Source: JAWLDA01 sp041686855 (GTDB taxonomy: Bacteria; Bacillota; Limnochordia; DTU080; RSA5). Taken from it: 64,000 nt of DNA. Below, piece after piece: positions 34,304 to 42,962 of the stretch. The notes beneath the pieces are model-generated. The model saw nothing but the letters and a program-made list of their open reading frames with translations, had not been told where the DNA came from and did not search any database. The stretch covers positions 434,001 to 498,000 of the forward strand of contig JAWLDA010000001.1 of NCBI GenBank assembly GCA_041686855.1, in the 5' to 3' direction. Position numbers and translations under genes: made by a program. Numbering within the stretch: position 1 is the first letter of the stretch; each line of letters opens with the position of its first letter.

Positions 34304-37006
34304 GTGGACCAAGATGCAAGCAACAAGCAAAACGATGTTTTTGGAGCGCGGGCAAAGCTTGAAGCCGGCGGGACGGCAGCTTACATGTACCGACTCAGCC
34401 GACTCGAGGAGCTCGGTCTGACGCAGATCGAGCGTCTGCCGTTCTCGATCCGGGTCCTGTTGGAGAACTTGCTGCGTAGCTGTGACGGGTATCTGGTGAC
34501 GGAGGATCATGTCCGTACCGTGGCGGCATGGCAGCCGGACTCGGACGGCGGAAACGAGATTCCGTACATGCCGTCTCGTGTGATCCTCCAGGACTTTACG
34601 GGGGTCCCGGCGGTCGCCGACTTGGCCGCCATGCGATCGGCGATGAAGGCGGCGGGAGGCGACCCGGCGCAGATCAATCCCCTGATCCCATCGGACCTCG
34701 TGATCGACCACTCTGTGCAGGTGGACTTCTTTGGTAGCGCTGAGGCGTTCTTGCGCAACGTCGAGCGCGAATTCGAACGGAACGAGGAGCGTTACGCCTT
34801 TTTGAAGTGGGCCCAAAAGGCCTTTCGAGACTTTAGTGTCGTGCCGCCCGGCATGGGCATCGTGCACCAGGTAAACCTCGAGTATTTGGCCAACGTCGTC
34901 CAACTGCGAGAAGTGGACGGTGAGAGACTCGTCTACCCCGATACGTTGGTAGGGACGGACTCCCACACAACGATGATCAACGGATTGGGTGTGCTCGGAT
35001 GGGGAGTCGGAGGCATTGAGGCGGAGGCTGTCATGCTCGGCCAGCCCTACTATATGGGAATGCCTCAAGTCGTCGGGTTTAAGCTCACGGGTGAGCTACC
35101 TGAAGGGGCGACGGCTACCGACCTTGTCCTGACCGTCACCGAGATGTTGCGGGCCAAGGGCGTCGTCGGTAAGTTTGTCGAATTCTACGGCAGCGGACTC
35201 TCCAAGCTCCCCTTGCCCGACCGGGCGACGATTGCGAATATGGCACCGGAGTACGGAGCGACGATGGGCTTCTTCCCGGTCGACCAAGAGACGCTTAACT
35301 ATATGCGTGCCACCGGGCGCCCCGAGGAGCTGGTGGCCATGGTCGAGCGTTACAGTAAAGAGCAGTCGCTCTTTAGGACCGACGAGATCAAAGATCCCAC
35401 GTACACGGACACGCTGGAGCTTGACATGGGGATTGTGCAGCCGAGCCTTGCCGGGCCGCGTCGCCCGCAAGACCGCGTGTTGCTCGGTGACATGCAGTCA
35501 TCGTTTCGCAAGGCGCTCAGCGGGCTCTTTGGCAAGGAGGAGCCGGCGCCCAGCGACGGTGAGCGTCCCACGGACGGCTCTGTCGTGATCGCTGCCATTA
35601 CGAGCTGTACCAACACCTCCAACCCGTCCGTCATGGTCGGCGCCGGATTGCTTGCCAAGAAGGCCGTCGAGAAGGGAATTCAGGTGAAGCCCTGGGTAAA
35701 GACGAGCTTGGCTCCAGGCTCCCGGGTCGTCACCGACTACCTCAAGAACGCGGGTCTCCTCGAGTACCTCGAGCAACTCCGCTTTCACGTCGTCGGCTAC
35801 GGGTGCACCACGTGTATCGGTAACAGCGGTCAGTTGCCCTCCGACGTGGCCGAAGTGGTCGAGGAGAACGACCTCGTCGCGGCGGCCGTGCTCAGCGGCA
35901 ACCGCAACTTTGAGGGTCGCATCAATCCGCTGGTGCGGGCGAACTACCTCGCCTCGCCGGTGTTGGTCGTCGCGTATGCCCTGGCCGGTACCGTCGACAT
36001 TGACCTCGTCAACGAGCCGTTGGGCAAGGACCAAGAGGGCAATCCCGTCTATCTGAAGGATATCTGGCCCAGCCAGGACGAGATACGGCGCACGATCGAT
36101 CAGGCCATCAAACCAGAGAGTTATACCAAGGAGTATGCAGGGGTGTTCGCCGGCGACGAGCAGTGGCAGGGACTCCCCGCTCCCGAAGGCGCCCTCTTTG
36201 CGTGGGATGGCGACTCGACTTACATTCAGGAGCCGCCGTTCTTTACCAGCATGTCGGAGGAGCCCAACGAGGGTGGCGACATTCACGGCGCTCGCGTCTT
36301 GGCTCTATTGGGCGACTCCATCACGACGGACCACATTTCGCCGGCCGGAGCGATCCCCAAGAATAGCCCGGCGGGAGAGTACCTGCAGGAGCACGGCGTT
36401 GAGCCCGTCGACTTCAACACCTTCGGCTCGCGGCGCGGCAACCACGAGGTGATGATGCGCGGCACCTTTGGGAACATCCGCCTTAAGAACGAGCTGGTTC
36501 CTGGTGTCGAAGGCGGCGTGACACGCCACTTCCCAAGCAACGAAGAGTGCTTTATCTACGACGCCTCCATGCGATACCAGAAAGAGGGGACGCCCCTCGT
36601 CGTTATCGCAGGGAAGGAGTACGGGACGGGCAGCTCGCGAGACTGGGCCGCAAAGGGAACATTCTTACTCGGCGTCAAAGCCGTCATTGCCGAGAGCTAC
36701 GAGCGGATCCACCGGAGTAACCTCGTCGGTATGGGCGTTCTGCCGCTGCAGTTTAAGCCCGGCGAGTCGCGTACAACTCACGGCCTTACTGGAGAAGAGG
36801 TGTACGAGATTACGGGTCTCTCCGGAGAGATCCAGCCCGGGCAAGAGGTGACAGTGCGGGCGAGTGTCGGCGATCAGGTCAAGACGTTTAAGGCTGTCGT
36901 GCGCCTGGATAGTCCGGTCGAGGTAAACTACTACCGCAACGGCGGCATTCTGCAAACCGTGCTGCGTCGTCTCCTCAGCGAGTCGCGCGTCTCTAAACAG
37001 GGATAG
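34304..37006 (+). CDS. acnA: Aconitate hydratase A
   Basis: TCA cycle enzyme interconverting citrate and isocitrate. The AcnA/IRP1-type domain order is complete. HQVNLEYLA and DTLVGTDSHTTMINGLGVLGWGVGGIEAE lie in domain 1; the iron-sulfur ligands are in TSCTNTSNPSVM and GYGCTTCIGNSGQLP; the swivelling domain carries GDSITTDHISPAGAIP and EYGTGSSRDWAAKG. The 900 residues match the family. GTG 34304 follows GAGGAGG. It is monocistronic. The protein is strongly acidic, and no promoter matching consensus was found in the 108 bases upstream. Confidence 0.97.
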   Translation: MDQDASNKQNDVFGARAKLEAGGTAAYMYRLSRLEELGLTQIERLPFSIRVLLENLLRSCDGYLVTEDHVRTVAAWQPDSDGGNEIPYMPSRVILQDFTGVPAVADLAAMRSAMKAAGGDPAQINPLIPSDLVIDHSVQVDFFGSAEAFLRNVEREFERNEERYAFLKWAQKAFRDFSVVPPGMGIVHQVNLEYLANVVQLREVDGERLVYPDTLVGTDSHTTMINGLGVLGWGVGGIEAEAVMLGQPYYMGMPQVVGFKLTGELPEGATATDLVLTVTEMLRAKGVVGKFVEFYGSGLSKLPLPDRATIANMAPEYGATMGFFPVDQETLNYMRATGRPEELVAMVERYSKEQSLFRTDEIKDPTYTDTLELDMGIVQPSLAGPRRPQDRVLLGDMQSSFRKALSGLFGKEEPAPSDGERPTDGSVVIAAITSCTNTSNPSVMVGAGLLAKKAVEKGIQVKPWVKTSLAPGSRVVTDYLKNAGLLEYLEQLRFHVVGYGCTTCIGNSGQLPSDVAEVVEENDLVAAAVLSGNRNFEGRINPLVRANYLASPVLVVAYALAGTVDIDLVNEPLGKDQEGNPVYLKDIWPSQDEIRRTIDQAIKPESYTKEYAGVFAGDEQWQGLPAPEGALFAWDGDSTYIQEPPFFTSMSEEPNEGGDIHGARVLALLGDSITTDHISPAGAIPKNSPAGEYLQEHGVEPVDFNTFGSRRGNHEVMMRGTFGNIRLKNELVPGVEGGVTRHFPSNEECFIYDASMRYQKEGTPLVVIAGKEYGTGSSRDWAAKGTFLLGVKAVIAESYERIHRSNLVGMGVLPLQFKPGESRTTHGLTGEEVYEITGLSGEIQPGQEVTVRASVGDQVKTFKAVVRLDSPVEVNYYRNGGILQTVLRRLLSESRVSKQG

Positions 37007-37042
37007 CGCTAGTTTATAGTGTGGGACTCACTGTCTAATGCA

Positions 37043-37082
37043 ACGAGACCCGGATGCCTTGAGATGGCGATCCGGGTCTCGT
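37043..37082 (+). terminator. Hairpin between convergent acnA and clpP
   Basis: Perfect 13-bp stem ACGAGACCCGGAT / ATCCGGGTCTCGT (37043-37055, 37070-37082) with a 14-base loop. There is no T-run on either side. It sits in the 130-base gap between two convergent genes and probably ends or protects both transcripts. Confidence 0.6.
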
Positions 37083-37138
37083 GGTCTCTCTTCACAAGTC
37101 TACTGCCGTCCCGTGAGCGTGAATGGCCCTTTACTCGG

Positions 37139-37795
37139 CTATTCGGTCTCCGGCTCTTTCTGGGGCGTTGAATCTGCAGCCGATCCCGGCTCTTTGGACG
37201 CCGTTCCCTCTCCAATTCCGCCTTCGAGGATGCTGTCGACAAGCCCGTACTCGAGGGCCTCTTGACCGGTCATGTAACGGTCCCGATCGGTATCGCGCTC
37301 TATCTCCTCGAGTGTGCGGCCGGTGTACTTGGCCAGGAGCTCATTAAGGCGAGCTCGGTCGCGCAGAATCTCACGGGCATGAATCTCGATGTCTGAGGCC
37401 TGACCTTGAACGCCGCCCCAGGGCTGGTGAATCATGATCTTGCTGTTGGGCAGGGCGTAGCGACGGCCCTTGGTGCCGGCTGCGAGAAGAAAGGCGCCCA
37501 TAGATGCCGCAAGACCGACACAGATCGTCCGAACTTCGGGACGGATATGCTTCATCGTGTCGTGAATGGCCAAACCCGCCGTCACACTCCCGCCGGGGCT
37601 GTTGATGTACAGGTCGATATGCTTCTCGGGATCTTGTGCTTGCAGGAAGAGGAGCTGCGCGACGATGAGGTTGGCGACATGGTCGTTGATGGGACCTCCG
37701 AGAAAGATGATGCGGTCTTTGAGCAAGCGAGAGTAAATGTCGTACGCCCGCTCGCCGCGGTTGGTCTGCTCGATCACTGTGGGAATCAATACCAT
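37139..37795 (-). CDS. clpP: ATP-dependent Clp protease proteolytic subunit
   Basis: Serine peptidase barrel of the Clp protease. The catalytic Ser is in GLAASMGAFLLAAG near residue 98, the His in KIMIHQPWGG near 123, and the Asp near 172 in DTDRDRYMTG. About 20 extra residues rich in Gly, Ser and Glu extend the C-terminus beyond typical ClpP. The ATG is at 37795. Upstream on the reverse strand are a consensus promoter and a CtsR-like operator, so heat-shock control is likely. Confidence 0.96.
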   Translation of the reverse strand: MVLIPTVIEQTNRGERAYDIYSRLLKDRIIFLGGPINDHVANLIVAQLLFLQAQDPEKHIDLYINSPGGSVTAGLAIHDTMKHIRPEVRTICVGLAASMGAFLLAAGTKGRRYALPNSKIMIHQPWGGVQGQASDIEIHAREILRDRARLNELLAKYTGRTLEEIERDTDRDRYMTGQEALEYGLVDSILEGGIGEGTASKEPGSAADSTPQKEPETE

Positions 37796-37859
37796 AGTAG
37801 GTGTCTCCCTTCGGCCTTCTCTTTATCAAGCATTCCATGAGAGGGCCTAATTTCATGTG

Positions 37860-37876
37860 CCTGACCTTTCCTGACC
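37860..37876 (-). promoter_or_regulatory. CtsR-like operator of clpP
   Basis: On the reverse strand GGTCAGG AAA GGTCAGG forms a tandem heptad with a three-base spacer. This is the spacing of the CtsR box (RGTCAAA NAN RGTCAAA), with GG in place of the last AA in both heptads. It lies just downstream of the clpP -10 box, a typical repressor position. No ctsR gene is in the window. Confidence 0.65.
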
Positions 37877-37888
37877 TTTGCACACTCT

Positions 37889-37917
37889 ATTATACGAGAG
37901 GCGATCAGAGGTGTCAA
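37889..37917 (-). promoter_or_regulatory. Consensus promoter of clpP
   Basis: Reverse strand: TTGACA (37917-37912), 17-base spacer, TATAAT (37894-37889), about 95 bases before the clpP start. Confidence 0.92.
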
Positions 37918-38020
37918 ATATTGCATTCCGCGGCAGTGGAGGTGCTTTGGATCCCGCCGAGAATTCCTCTAGGCCAATAATACGTGTCAAAGCATGTAAA
38001 AACCTTGCATCACGTCGATG

Positions 38021-38049
38021 TTGACAGCGACGAGGAGGCGAGGTATAAT
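38021..38049 (+). promoter_or_regulatory. Promoter of the tRNA-Met pair
   Basis: TTGACA (38021-38026), 17-base spacer, TATAAT (38044-38049), 34 bases before the first tRNA. Confidence 0.92.
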
Positions 38050-38082
38050 AGCAAAGCAGTACGCCACAGAGTTATTTTGCGC

Positions 38083-38159
<77 letters not shown>

Positions 38160-38214
38160 CGTACGAGGAGACGGCGATCGACACTATAGTCGATTGTCGT
38201 TCCCTCTGTTTTAG

Positions 38215-38291
38215 GGCGGTGTAGCTCAGTTGGTTAGAGCACACGGTTCATACCCGTGGCGTCGCTGGTTCGAATCCAGCCACCGCTACCA
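38215..38291 (+). tRNA. Elongator tRNA-Met (anticodon CAU)
   Basis: GGCGGTG pairs with CACCGCT (one G-U). The loop TTCATAC gives CAU, the T-loop is GGTTCGAATCC, and CCA is encoded. The body resembles elongator tRNA-Met rather than tRNA-Ile2. It lacks the C1-A72 mismatch of its neighbour. The 55 bases between the two tRNAs hold no promoter. Confidence 0.9.
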
Positions 38292-38313
38292 AACAATTTT
38301 CGTGCACGACAAC

Positions 38314-38359
38314 GCGAAACGAGGCTACTAGGGACTCTCCCCTGGTGGCCTCGTTTCGC
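38314..38359 (+). terminator. Hairpin after the tRNA-Met pair
   Basis: Perfect 12-bp stem GCGAAACGAGGC / GCCTCGTTTCGC (38314-38325, 38348-38359) with an inner AGGG/CCCT stem. There is no T-run, so termination efficiency is uncertain. Confidence 0.6.
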
Positions 38360-38402
38360 GCTGTACCCACCTTGTACGATCTCAGATATAGGGCTCTCAG
38401 AT

Positions 38403-38732
38403 TTAGGTATGAGACGTAACGTAGTAACGTGCATTCTCCCAGTGGATCTCCTCGCCGAGGTCATCGACGTACACATGGAGGATCATAAAGTGGATCCGGA
38501 TGAATTCGGGGAACCAATGCACGGCGATCGACTCCCCGTCGGCGATTTTTAGCCCACGATTCTCACGCAGTACGTAGATTTCGACACGACCGTAGTTGGG
38601 CGTGCCGGTGCGCAACCTCTCCAACAGTCGAGAATCGACTTGGTGAGTCGGGTACGCCAAGTGATAAAATGCCCCGTTCCCCAACCTCCGCAGGTTGTCG
38701 CCCACCCAGGCTCCCTGGACCGCCAAACGCAT
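38403..38732 (-). CDS. Hypothetical protein
   Basis: A 109-residue protein of mixed alpha/beta character without signal peptide, membrane segment or cysteines. I do not recognise a family. The ATG at 38732 is eight bases after GAGGTGG on the reverse strand, good evidence that it is translated. The open frame extends to 38795 but there is no better start there. It is divergent from the yisL-like gene, with about 180 bases between their starts. Confidence 0.6.
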   Translation of the reverse strand: MRLAVQGAWVGDNLRRLGNGAFYHLAYPTHQVDSRLLERLRTGTPNYGRVEIYVLRENRGLKIADGESIAVHWFPEFIRIHFMILHVYVDDLGEEIHWENARYYVTSHT

Positions 38733-38909
38733 CGTAGACCACCTCGCTAAGTCACCGTATGCCGATATCGGTGCGAGTGATCCACGGTGGGTCACTACTG
38801 GGGTCTGGATTTGGACGGGGATCCGTTTTGCGTGGGAGGTAAGTGCTATACCCGGGCGAAACAGTTTACCGATAGGTCAACAGAGGTCAACAGATTCGGA
38901 GGTGAGTGT

Positions 38910-39278
38910 ATGGATGTGATAAACGTACTGCACCGATACATCGGTGAATCGCTCATGGCGGTGGCCTTGATCAGCGTGCTGTTGGCGCTTTTCGCCAGGG
39001 ATCCCAACAGTGCGATGCGGCGTACGGCGCTCATCGCGGGGCGGGTGTTGGTCATCGTGCTGTCGGTTCAATGGCTGCTCGGCATCATTAATTACTTTGC
39101 GCTACCGGCTGAGGTTCGCGGCAGCTTGCTGCACCCAATGTGGATGACCGCGGTCGTCGCATTTGTACATATTTTCATGGGCAAAGTGCGTAAAGCCCCC
39201 GATTTTAGTCAATGGGGACTCGTGGGCCTTTACGCAGTCACCTTTGTCGGCATCTTCTTAGGGATCAGGTTTGCGTAG
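38910..39278 (+). CDS. yisL: YisL/DUF1516 family membrane protein
   Basis: Small membrane protein (122 residues) with four predicted transmembrane helices, matching the DUF1516/YisL family of Bacilli; function unknown. ATG 38910 follows GGAGGTGAG by few bases, whereas the open frame upstream to 38787 has no start signal. The aldehyde dehydrogenase starts 27 bases downstream, so the two may share a transcript. Confidence 0.75.
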   Translation: MDVINVLHRYIGESLMAVALISVLLALFARDPNSAMRRTALIAGRVLVIVLSVQWLLGIINYFALPAEVRGSLLHPMWMTAVVAFVHIFMGKVRKAPDFSQWGLVGLYAVTFVGIFLGIRFA

Positions 39279-39304
39279 GTTTCGGACTAGGAGGTTTCGC
39301 TAAA

Positions 39305-40762
39305 GTGAAGAGGAGAGGCAACTGGATCAACGGCGCATGGGTCGCGTCGGCAAGCGGCCGCACGCAAAGCGTCGTCAACCCTTCTGATACAAGCGATGTG
39401 GTAGGGGAGGCGGCCTGGTCAGCCCCCGAGGATATCGAAGTGGCCGCGGCAGCGGCTGAGGCGGCCTTTCCAGCATGGAGCGCTCTCCCCGGGCCGTCAC
39501 GCGCTCGCGTGTTGGCGAAAGCAGGCGACATTCTCGCCTCGCGCTTGGGCGAGGTCGCTCACCTGCTCTCGCGCGAGCAAGGCAAACCAATCACTGAAGC
39601 CAAGGGCGAAGTGCAACGGGCGGTCGATTTGCTCCATTATTACGCTGGAGAAGGGTGGCGCGAAGTCGGTGATGTCATTCCTTCATCGGCCCCTAACACG
39701 ATATTGTACACCGTGAGGGAGCCGCTTGGAGTCGTCGGCGTGGTCACGCCGTGGAACTTTCCCATTGCGATTCCGCTGTGGAAGGCGGCGCCCGCTCTTA
39801 TCTACGGGAACACAGTCGTCCTCAAACCGGCGAGTGACGCTCCCCTGACGGCTCTCGAGATTGCCCAGGCGTTCGAAGAGGCCGGAATGCCTCCCGGTGT
39901 CTTTAATGTAGTGACGGGTTCCGGTGGCGCTTTGGGGGACGCCTTGGTAAACAACCCCCACATCAAAGCCGTGACGTTTACGGGCTCCAATAAAGTGGGC
40001 GCGCAGATTGCGACACAGGCGGCCGCGCGTGGCATTAAGTACCAGCTCGAGATGGGTGGAAAGAACGCTGCGATCGTGCTGGCCGACGCCGACCTGGATC
40101 AAGCGGCCGACGTGATCATCAGTGGAGCGATGCGCTTTGCAGGGCAAAAGTGTACGGCGACCAGTCGGGCGATCGTCGAAGCGAGCGTGATGGAGGAGCT
40201 CACCCGTCGAGTGGTCGAGCGGGCAAAGGCGTTGGCCGTGCGCGCTGCGACAGACGAGGAGGCGTACCTCGGTCCGGTCGTCAATGAAAGCCAGCAGAGC
40301 TCGGTCCTCTCTTACATTGAGAGAGGGAAGAATGGCGAGGGTCGACTCTTGTGCGGAGGCGGCGTACCCGCAGGTGAGCAGTACGCCGGCGGATACTTTG
40401 TTGAACCTACAGTCTTCGCAGATGTGTCGCCAGACGCCTCGATTGCCCAAGAGGAGATCTTCGGCCCGGTCCTGGCGTTGGTTCCGGCCGACGATGTCTC
40501 CGAGGCAATCAAGATCGCCAATGGCGTGCAATACGGATTGAGTTGCTCGCTTTTCACCAACAACCTCAATGCGGCCATGGAGTACATCCGCCACATCGAC
40601 GTGGGCATGGTGCGCGTCAACGCGGAGACGGCGGGAGTCGAACTACAGGCGCCGTTCGGTGGGTACAAGGCCTCGAGCTCCCACTCGCGTGAGCAAGGAC
40701 GAGCGGCCATCGAGTTCTTTACACAGACCAAGACTATCACGATTGCGCCCTCGGGAGCGTGA
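39305..40762 (+). CDS. Aldehyde dehydrogenase, probably 2,5-dioxopentanoate type
   Basis: NAD(P)-dependent aldehyde dehydrogenase, 485 residues. Motifs are complete: VVTPWNFPIAIPLWK near residue 142, FTGSNKVGAQI near 222, the general base in LEMGGKNAAIV near 250, the catalytic Cys in FAGQKCTATSR near 282, and EEIFGPVLAL near 385. The next gene is an FAH-family dehydratase. In oxidative pentose pathways that pair converts 2-keto-3-deoxy-pentonate through alpha-ketoglutarate semialdehyde to alpha-ketoglutarate, so that substrate is inferred. GTG 39305 follows TAGGAGG. Confidence 0.88.
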   Translation: MKRRGNWINGAWVASASGRTQSVVNPSDTSDVVGEAAWSAPEDIEVAAAAAEAAFPAWSALPGPSRARVLAKAGDILASRLGEVAHLLSREQGKPITEAKGEVQRAVDLLHYYAGEGWREVGDVIPSSAPNTILYTVREPLGVVGVVTPWNFPIAIPLWKAAPALIYGNTVVLKPASDAPLTALEIAQAFEEAGMPPGVFNVVTGSGGALGDALVNNPHIKAVTFTGSNKVGAQIATQAAARGIKYQLEMGGKNAAIVLADADLDQAADVIISGAMRFAGQKCTATSRAIVEASVMEELTRRVVERAKALAVRAATDEEAYLGPVVNESQQSSVLSYIERGKNGEGRLLCGGGVPAGEQYAGGYFVEPTVFADVSPDASIAQEEIFGPVLALVPADDVSEAIKIANGVQYGLSCSLFTNNLNAAMEYIRHIDVGMVRVNAETAGVELQAPFGGYKASSSHSREQGRAAIEFFTQTKTITIAPSGA

Positions 40763-40767
40763 CCCCA

Positions 40768-41688
40768 ATGCGCTTGATTCGCTACCAACTCGGTGACTCC
40801 CATCCTCGTCTCGGCGTCACGATGGGCGAGGGTGTCTATGATGTGACTGAAGTCGATGAGAGCTTTGCCGATATCAGCTCTCTCCTGCGCCGGCGCGCAC
40901 CCGTAGAGGAGTCGATCGGACGTCTGCGGGAGGCGGTGGCCAAGCAACGCCCGGTGTTTGACGTGCAGACGCTGGTCGCTTCCGGCCACGGACGAGTGGG
41001 GGACCAAGCTGTTCGACTCCTAAAGCCTATCGATCATCAGGAAGTGTGGGCCGCCGGCGTCACCTACAAGCGGAGTGAAGAGGCCCGCATGGCTGAGTCC
41101 CAGGGCGCTGCCGCGTTCTACGCAAAAGTGTACGAGTCCGATCGTCCGGAACTCTTCCTCAAAGCGACGCCGCACCGGGCGGTGGGCGCCTATGAGGAGA
41201 TCGGCATTCGGGCTGATTCTTCTTGGAACGTGCCTGAACCAGAACTCGGTGTCGTCCTCACCGAGCGACTCGAGGTGCTGGGGTACACTGTAGGCAACGA
41301 CATGAGCTCCCGTTCGATCGAAGGGGAGAATCCTCTCTACCTGCCGCAGGCCAAAGTGTACACTCGCTGCTTATCCGTCGGTCCTTGGATCACACTGGTG
41401 GACGAAGTACCGGAGCCTCACAGCTTGGGGATTGCGTTGAGGATTCTGCGAGCTGGGGCTTTGGTGTTCGCAGGGAGCATCTCCACGTCTCAGATGCACC
41501 GCCGTGTCGAGGAGCTTGTCGCCTATTTAGGTCGGGCGAACTCCTTCCCCCACGGGGTCGTCTTATTAACCGGAACGGGGATCGTCCCGGACGACGACTT
41601 CACACTGCAGGCGGATGACGTTGTGGAGATCGAAATCGAGAGGATCGGTCTCCTGACAAACCGAGTGTGCACTGTCGGCGTAGAATAG
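40768..41688 (+). CDS. FAH-family protein, likely 2-keto-3-deoxy-pentonate dehydratase
   Basis: Fumarylacetoacetate hydrolase-fold protein of 306 residues. The segments EVWAAGVTYKRSEEARM, YESDRPELFLKATPHRAVG, SSWNVPEPELGVVL, GNDMSSRSIEGENPLYLPQAK and GTGIVPDDDFTL carry the metal ligands. They resemble 2-keto-3-deoxy-D-arabinonate dehydratases more than true fumarylacetoacetases. It follows the aldehyde dehydrogenase by five bases, which supports a joint role in sugar-acid oxidation to alpha-ketoglutarate. No sugar dehydrogenase, aldonate dehydratase or transporter is adjacent. ATG 40768 follows GGGAG; GTG 40759 is an alternative start. Confidence 0.85.
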   Translation: MRLIRYQLGDSHPRLGVTMGEGVYDVTEVDESFADISSLLRRRAPVEESIGRLREAVAKQRPVFDVQTLVASGHGRVGDQAVRLLKPIDHQEVWAAGVTYKRSEEARMAESQGAAAFYAKVYESDRPELFLKATPHRAVGAYEEIGIRADSSWNVPEPELGVVLTERLEVLGYTVGNDMSSRSIEGENPLYLPQAKVYTRCLSVGPWITLVDEVPEPHSLGIALRILRAGALVFAGSISTSQMHRRVEELVAYLGRANSFPHGVVLLTGTGIVPDDDFTLQADDVVEIEIERIGLLTNRVCTVGVE

Positions 41689-41713
41689 CGGAGAGATAGA
41701 AGCCCCATGTAAC

Positions 41714-41757
41714 AAAGGAGCGGTCGGCACGAACTACGCCGACCGCTCCTTTGTTTG
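41714..41757 (+). terminator. Bidirectional terminator between the FAH gene and the desaturase
   Basis: Perfect 15-bp stem AAAGGAGCGGTCGGC / GCCGACCGCTCCTTT (41714-41728, 41738-41752), then GTTTG. The symmetric A/T ends allow use by both convergent genes. Confidence 0.88.
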
Positions 41758-41768
41758 TCGAAGGGAGC

Positions 41769-42830
41769 CTAGGCCTGATTGTCCTGGTACGGAACGCCCC
41801 GTACCTCGTCGGGATCGAGCCCTCGACCCACTACCGGATACGCGAGTTTGCGCTTCGGATCGGCGAGTTGACTGTCGTCTCGGTAGAGGCGCGGGGTCTT
41901 CCAGAGCGTAACAAGCGCCTTCCAGTGCGGCATGTCGTTGTACCGGTCCGGCCAAAACTCCTTAGCGAGCGCCTTCACTCGCGGCGCGTACTTCGGATTC
42001 ATCGACGGAAAGATGTGATGCTCCGTGTGGTGCGAGAAGTTAAAGTGAAGCATGTCCACCCAGCGCGGCTTCGACACGGTCAGACTGTTGGCTAGTGGAT
42101 CATTCACCGCAGTAAGCGGATTGAGTAAGTGATTGGTTGCAATGTAGCTCATCACCGTAAAGTTCGCAATGAGCACTGGGATGATGTAGAGGTAGAGAAA
42201 CTTGGCCGGACCGACCCACACCAACAGTGCCAACCAGGCGGCAACCGGAAGGGCGAATTGCAGAAAGAGCGCCATCCGATCCTTACCGCGAAACTCCTTT
42301 TGAAAGCGCAAGAGCATTTCAAAGGAGTGAAAGGAGAACCAGACCGTAAAGGCGACGAATGTGACGAGGCTGCGCAGCCACGGCGCGACTGCGTACATGG
42401 CGCGCAACGCCCGCCGCTCGCGGTACTGTTCGAGCGTGCCCATTGCGTCAGGATCGTCCTCTTCGTGTTGCGTGTGGCCGTGGTGCTCAACGTTATGCCA
42501 TTTGCGCCAGAGCTTCGGACCCAGGCAAAACTGAGCGAAACAAATACCTCCGATGGTATCCCGCAGCCACGCAGTCTTTACCACGCTTCCGTGCAGCACT
42601 TCGTGCGCTAAGAACCCGATTGCTGAGTACGACGATCCTAACAGTAATGCCAGCCCGAGGTTGGCGTACCAGGACAGGTTGAGTGCAATCACCGCCCACA
42701 TGCAAAAACCGATGATAGCGAAGTGGGGGATCAGCCAAAGGAGCCGGGTGGGCACAGGTTTGAAGTACTCACGCGGCAGGTGTTGTTTTAGTTCGCGCGT
42801 GTAAAAGCGCAAGTGGTTTAGCTCGTTCAT
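41769..42830 (-). CDS. Membrane fatty acid desaturase
   Basis: Di-iron acyl-lipid desaturase or hydroxylase of the FA_desaturase family. The three His boxes are present: HEVLHG near residue 85, HNVEHHGHTQ near 118 and HHTEHHIFP near 275. Two hydrophobic hairpins (about 28-75 and 155-215) provide four membrane crossings. It needs oxygen and reduced ferredoxin or flavodoxin. The ATG at 42830 (MNELNHLRFYTREL) follows AAAGGAG; the open frame reaches 42956 without another good start. It probably adjusts membrane fluidity. Precise regiospecificity is unknown. Confidence 0.9.
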   Translation of the reverse strand: MNELNHLRFYTRELKQHLPREYFKPVPTRLLWLIPHFAIIGFCMWAVIALNLSWYANLGLALLLGSSYSAIGFLAHEVLHGSVVKTAWLRDTIGGICFAQFCLGPKLWRKWHNVEHHGHTQHEEDDPDAMGTLEQYRERRALRAMYAVAPWLRSLVTFVAFTVWFSFHSFEMLLRFQKEFRGKDRMALFLQFALPVAAWLALLVWVGPAKFLYLYIIPVLIANFTVMSYIATNHLLNPLTAVNDPLANSLTVSKPRWVDMLHFNFSHHTEHHIFPSMNPKYAPRVKALAKEFWPDRYNDMPHWKALVTLWKTPRLYRDDSQLADPKRKLAYPVVGRGLDPDEVRGVPYQDNQA

Positions 42831-42962
42831 GGAGGCTCCTTTAAATCCGTATTGAATGCTAATGCGGTCTCCGGGGCGCGTTAAACTGTTTGGGGAAGTC
42901 GCGTTGCACGGGGACGTGAGATCCTGGGGCGGACCGAGTTCCCTCGGCCGCCCCACGCACGA

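Noticed and set aside
34184..35068. Reverse-strand ORF (294 residues) opposite acnA
   Set aside because: Antisense shadow of the aconitase gene; the forward frame carries the enzyme motifs.
38215..38291. tRNA-Ile2 with CAU anticodon
   Set aside because: The acceptor and anticodon arms match elongator tRNA-Met. The two types cannot be fully separated without a covariance model.
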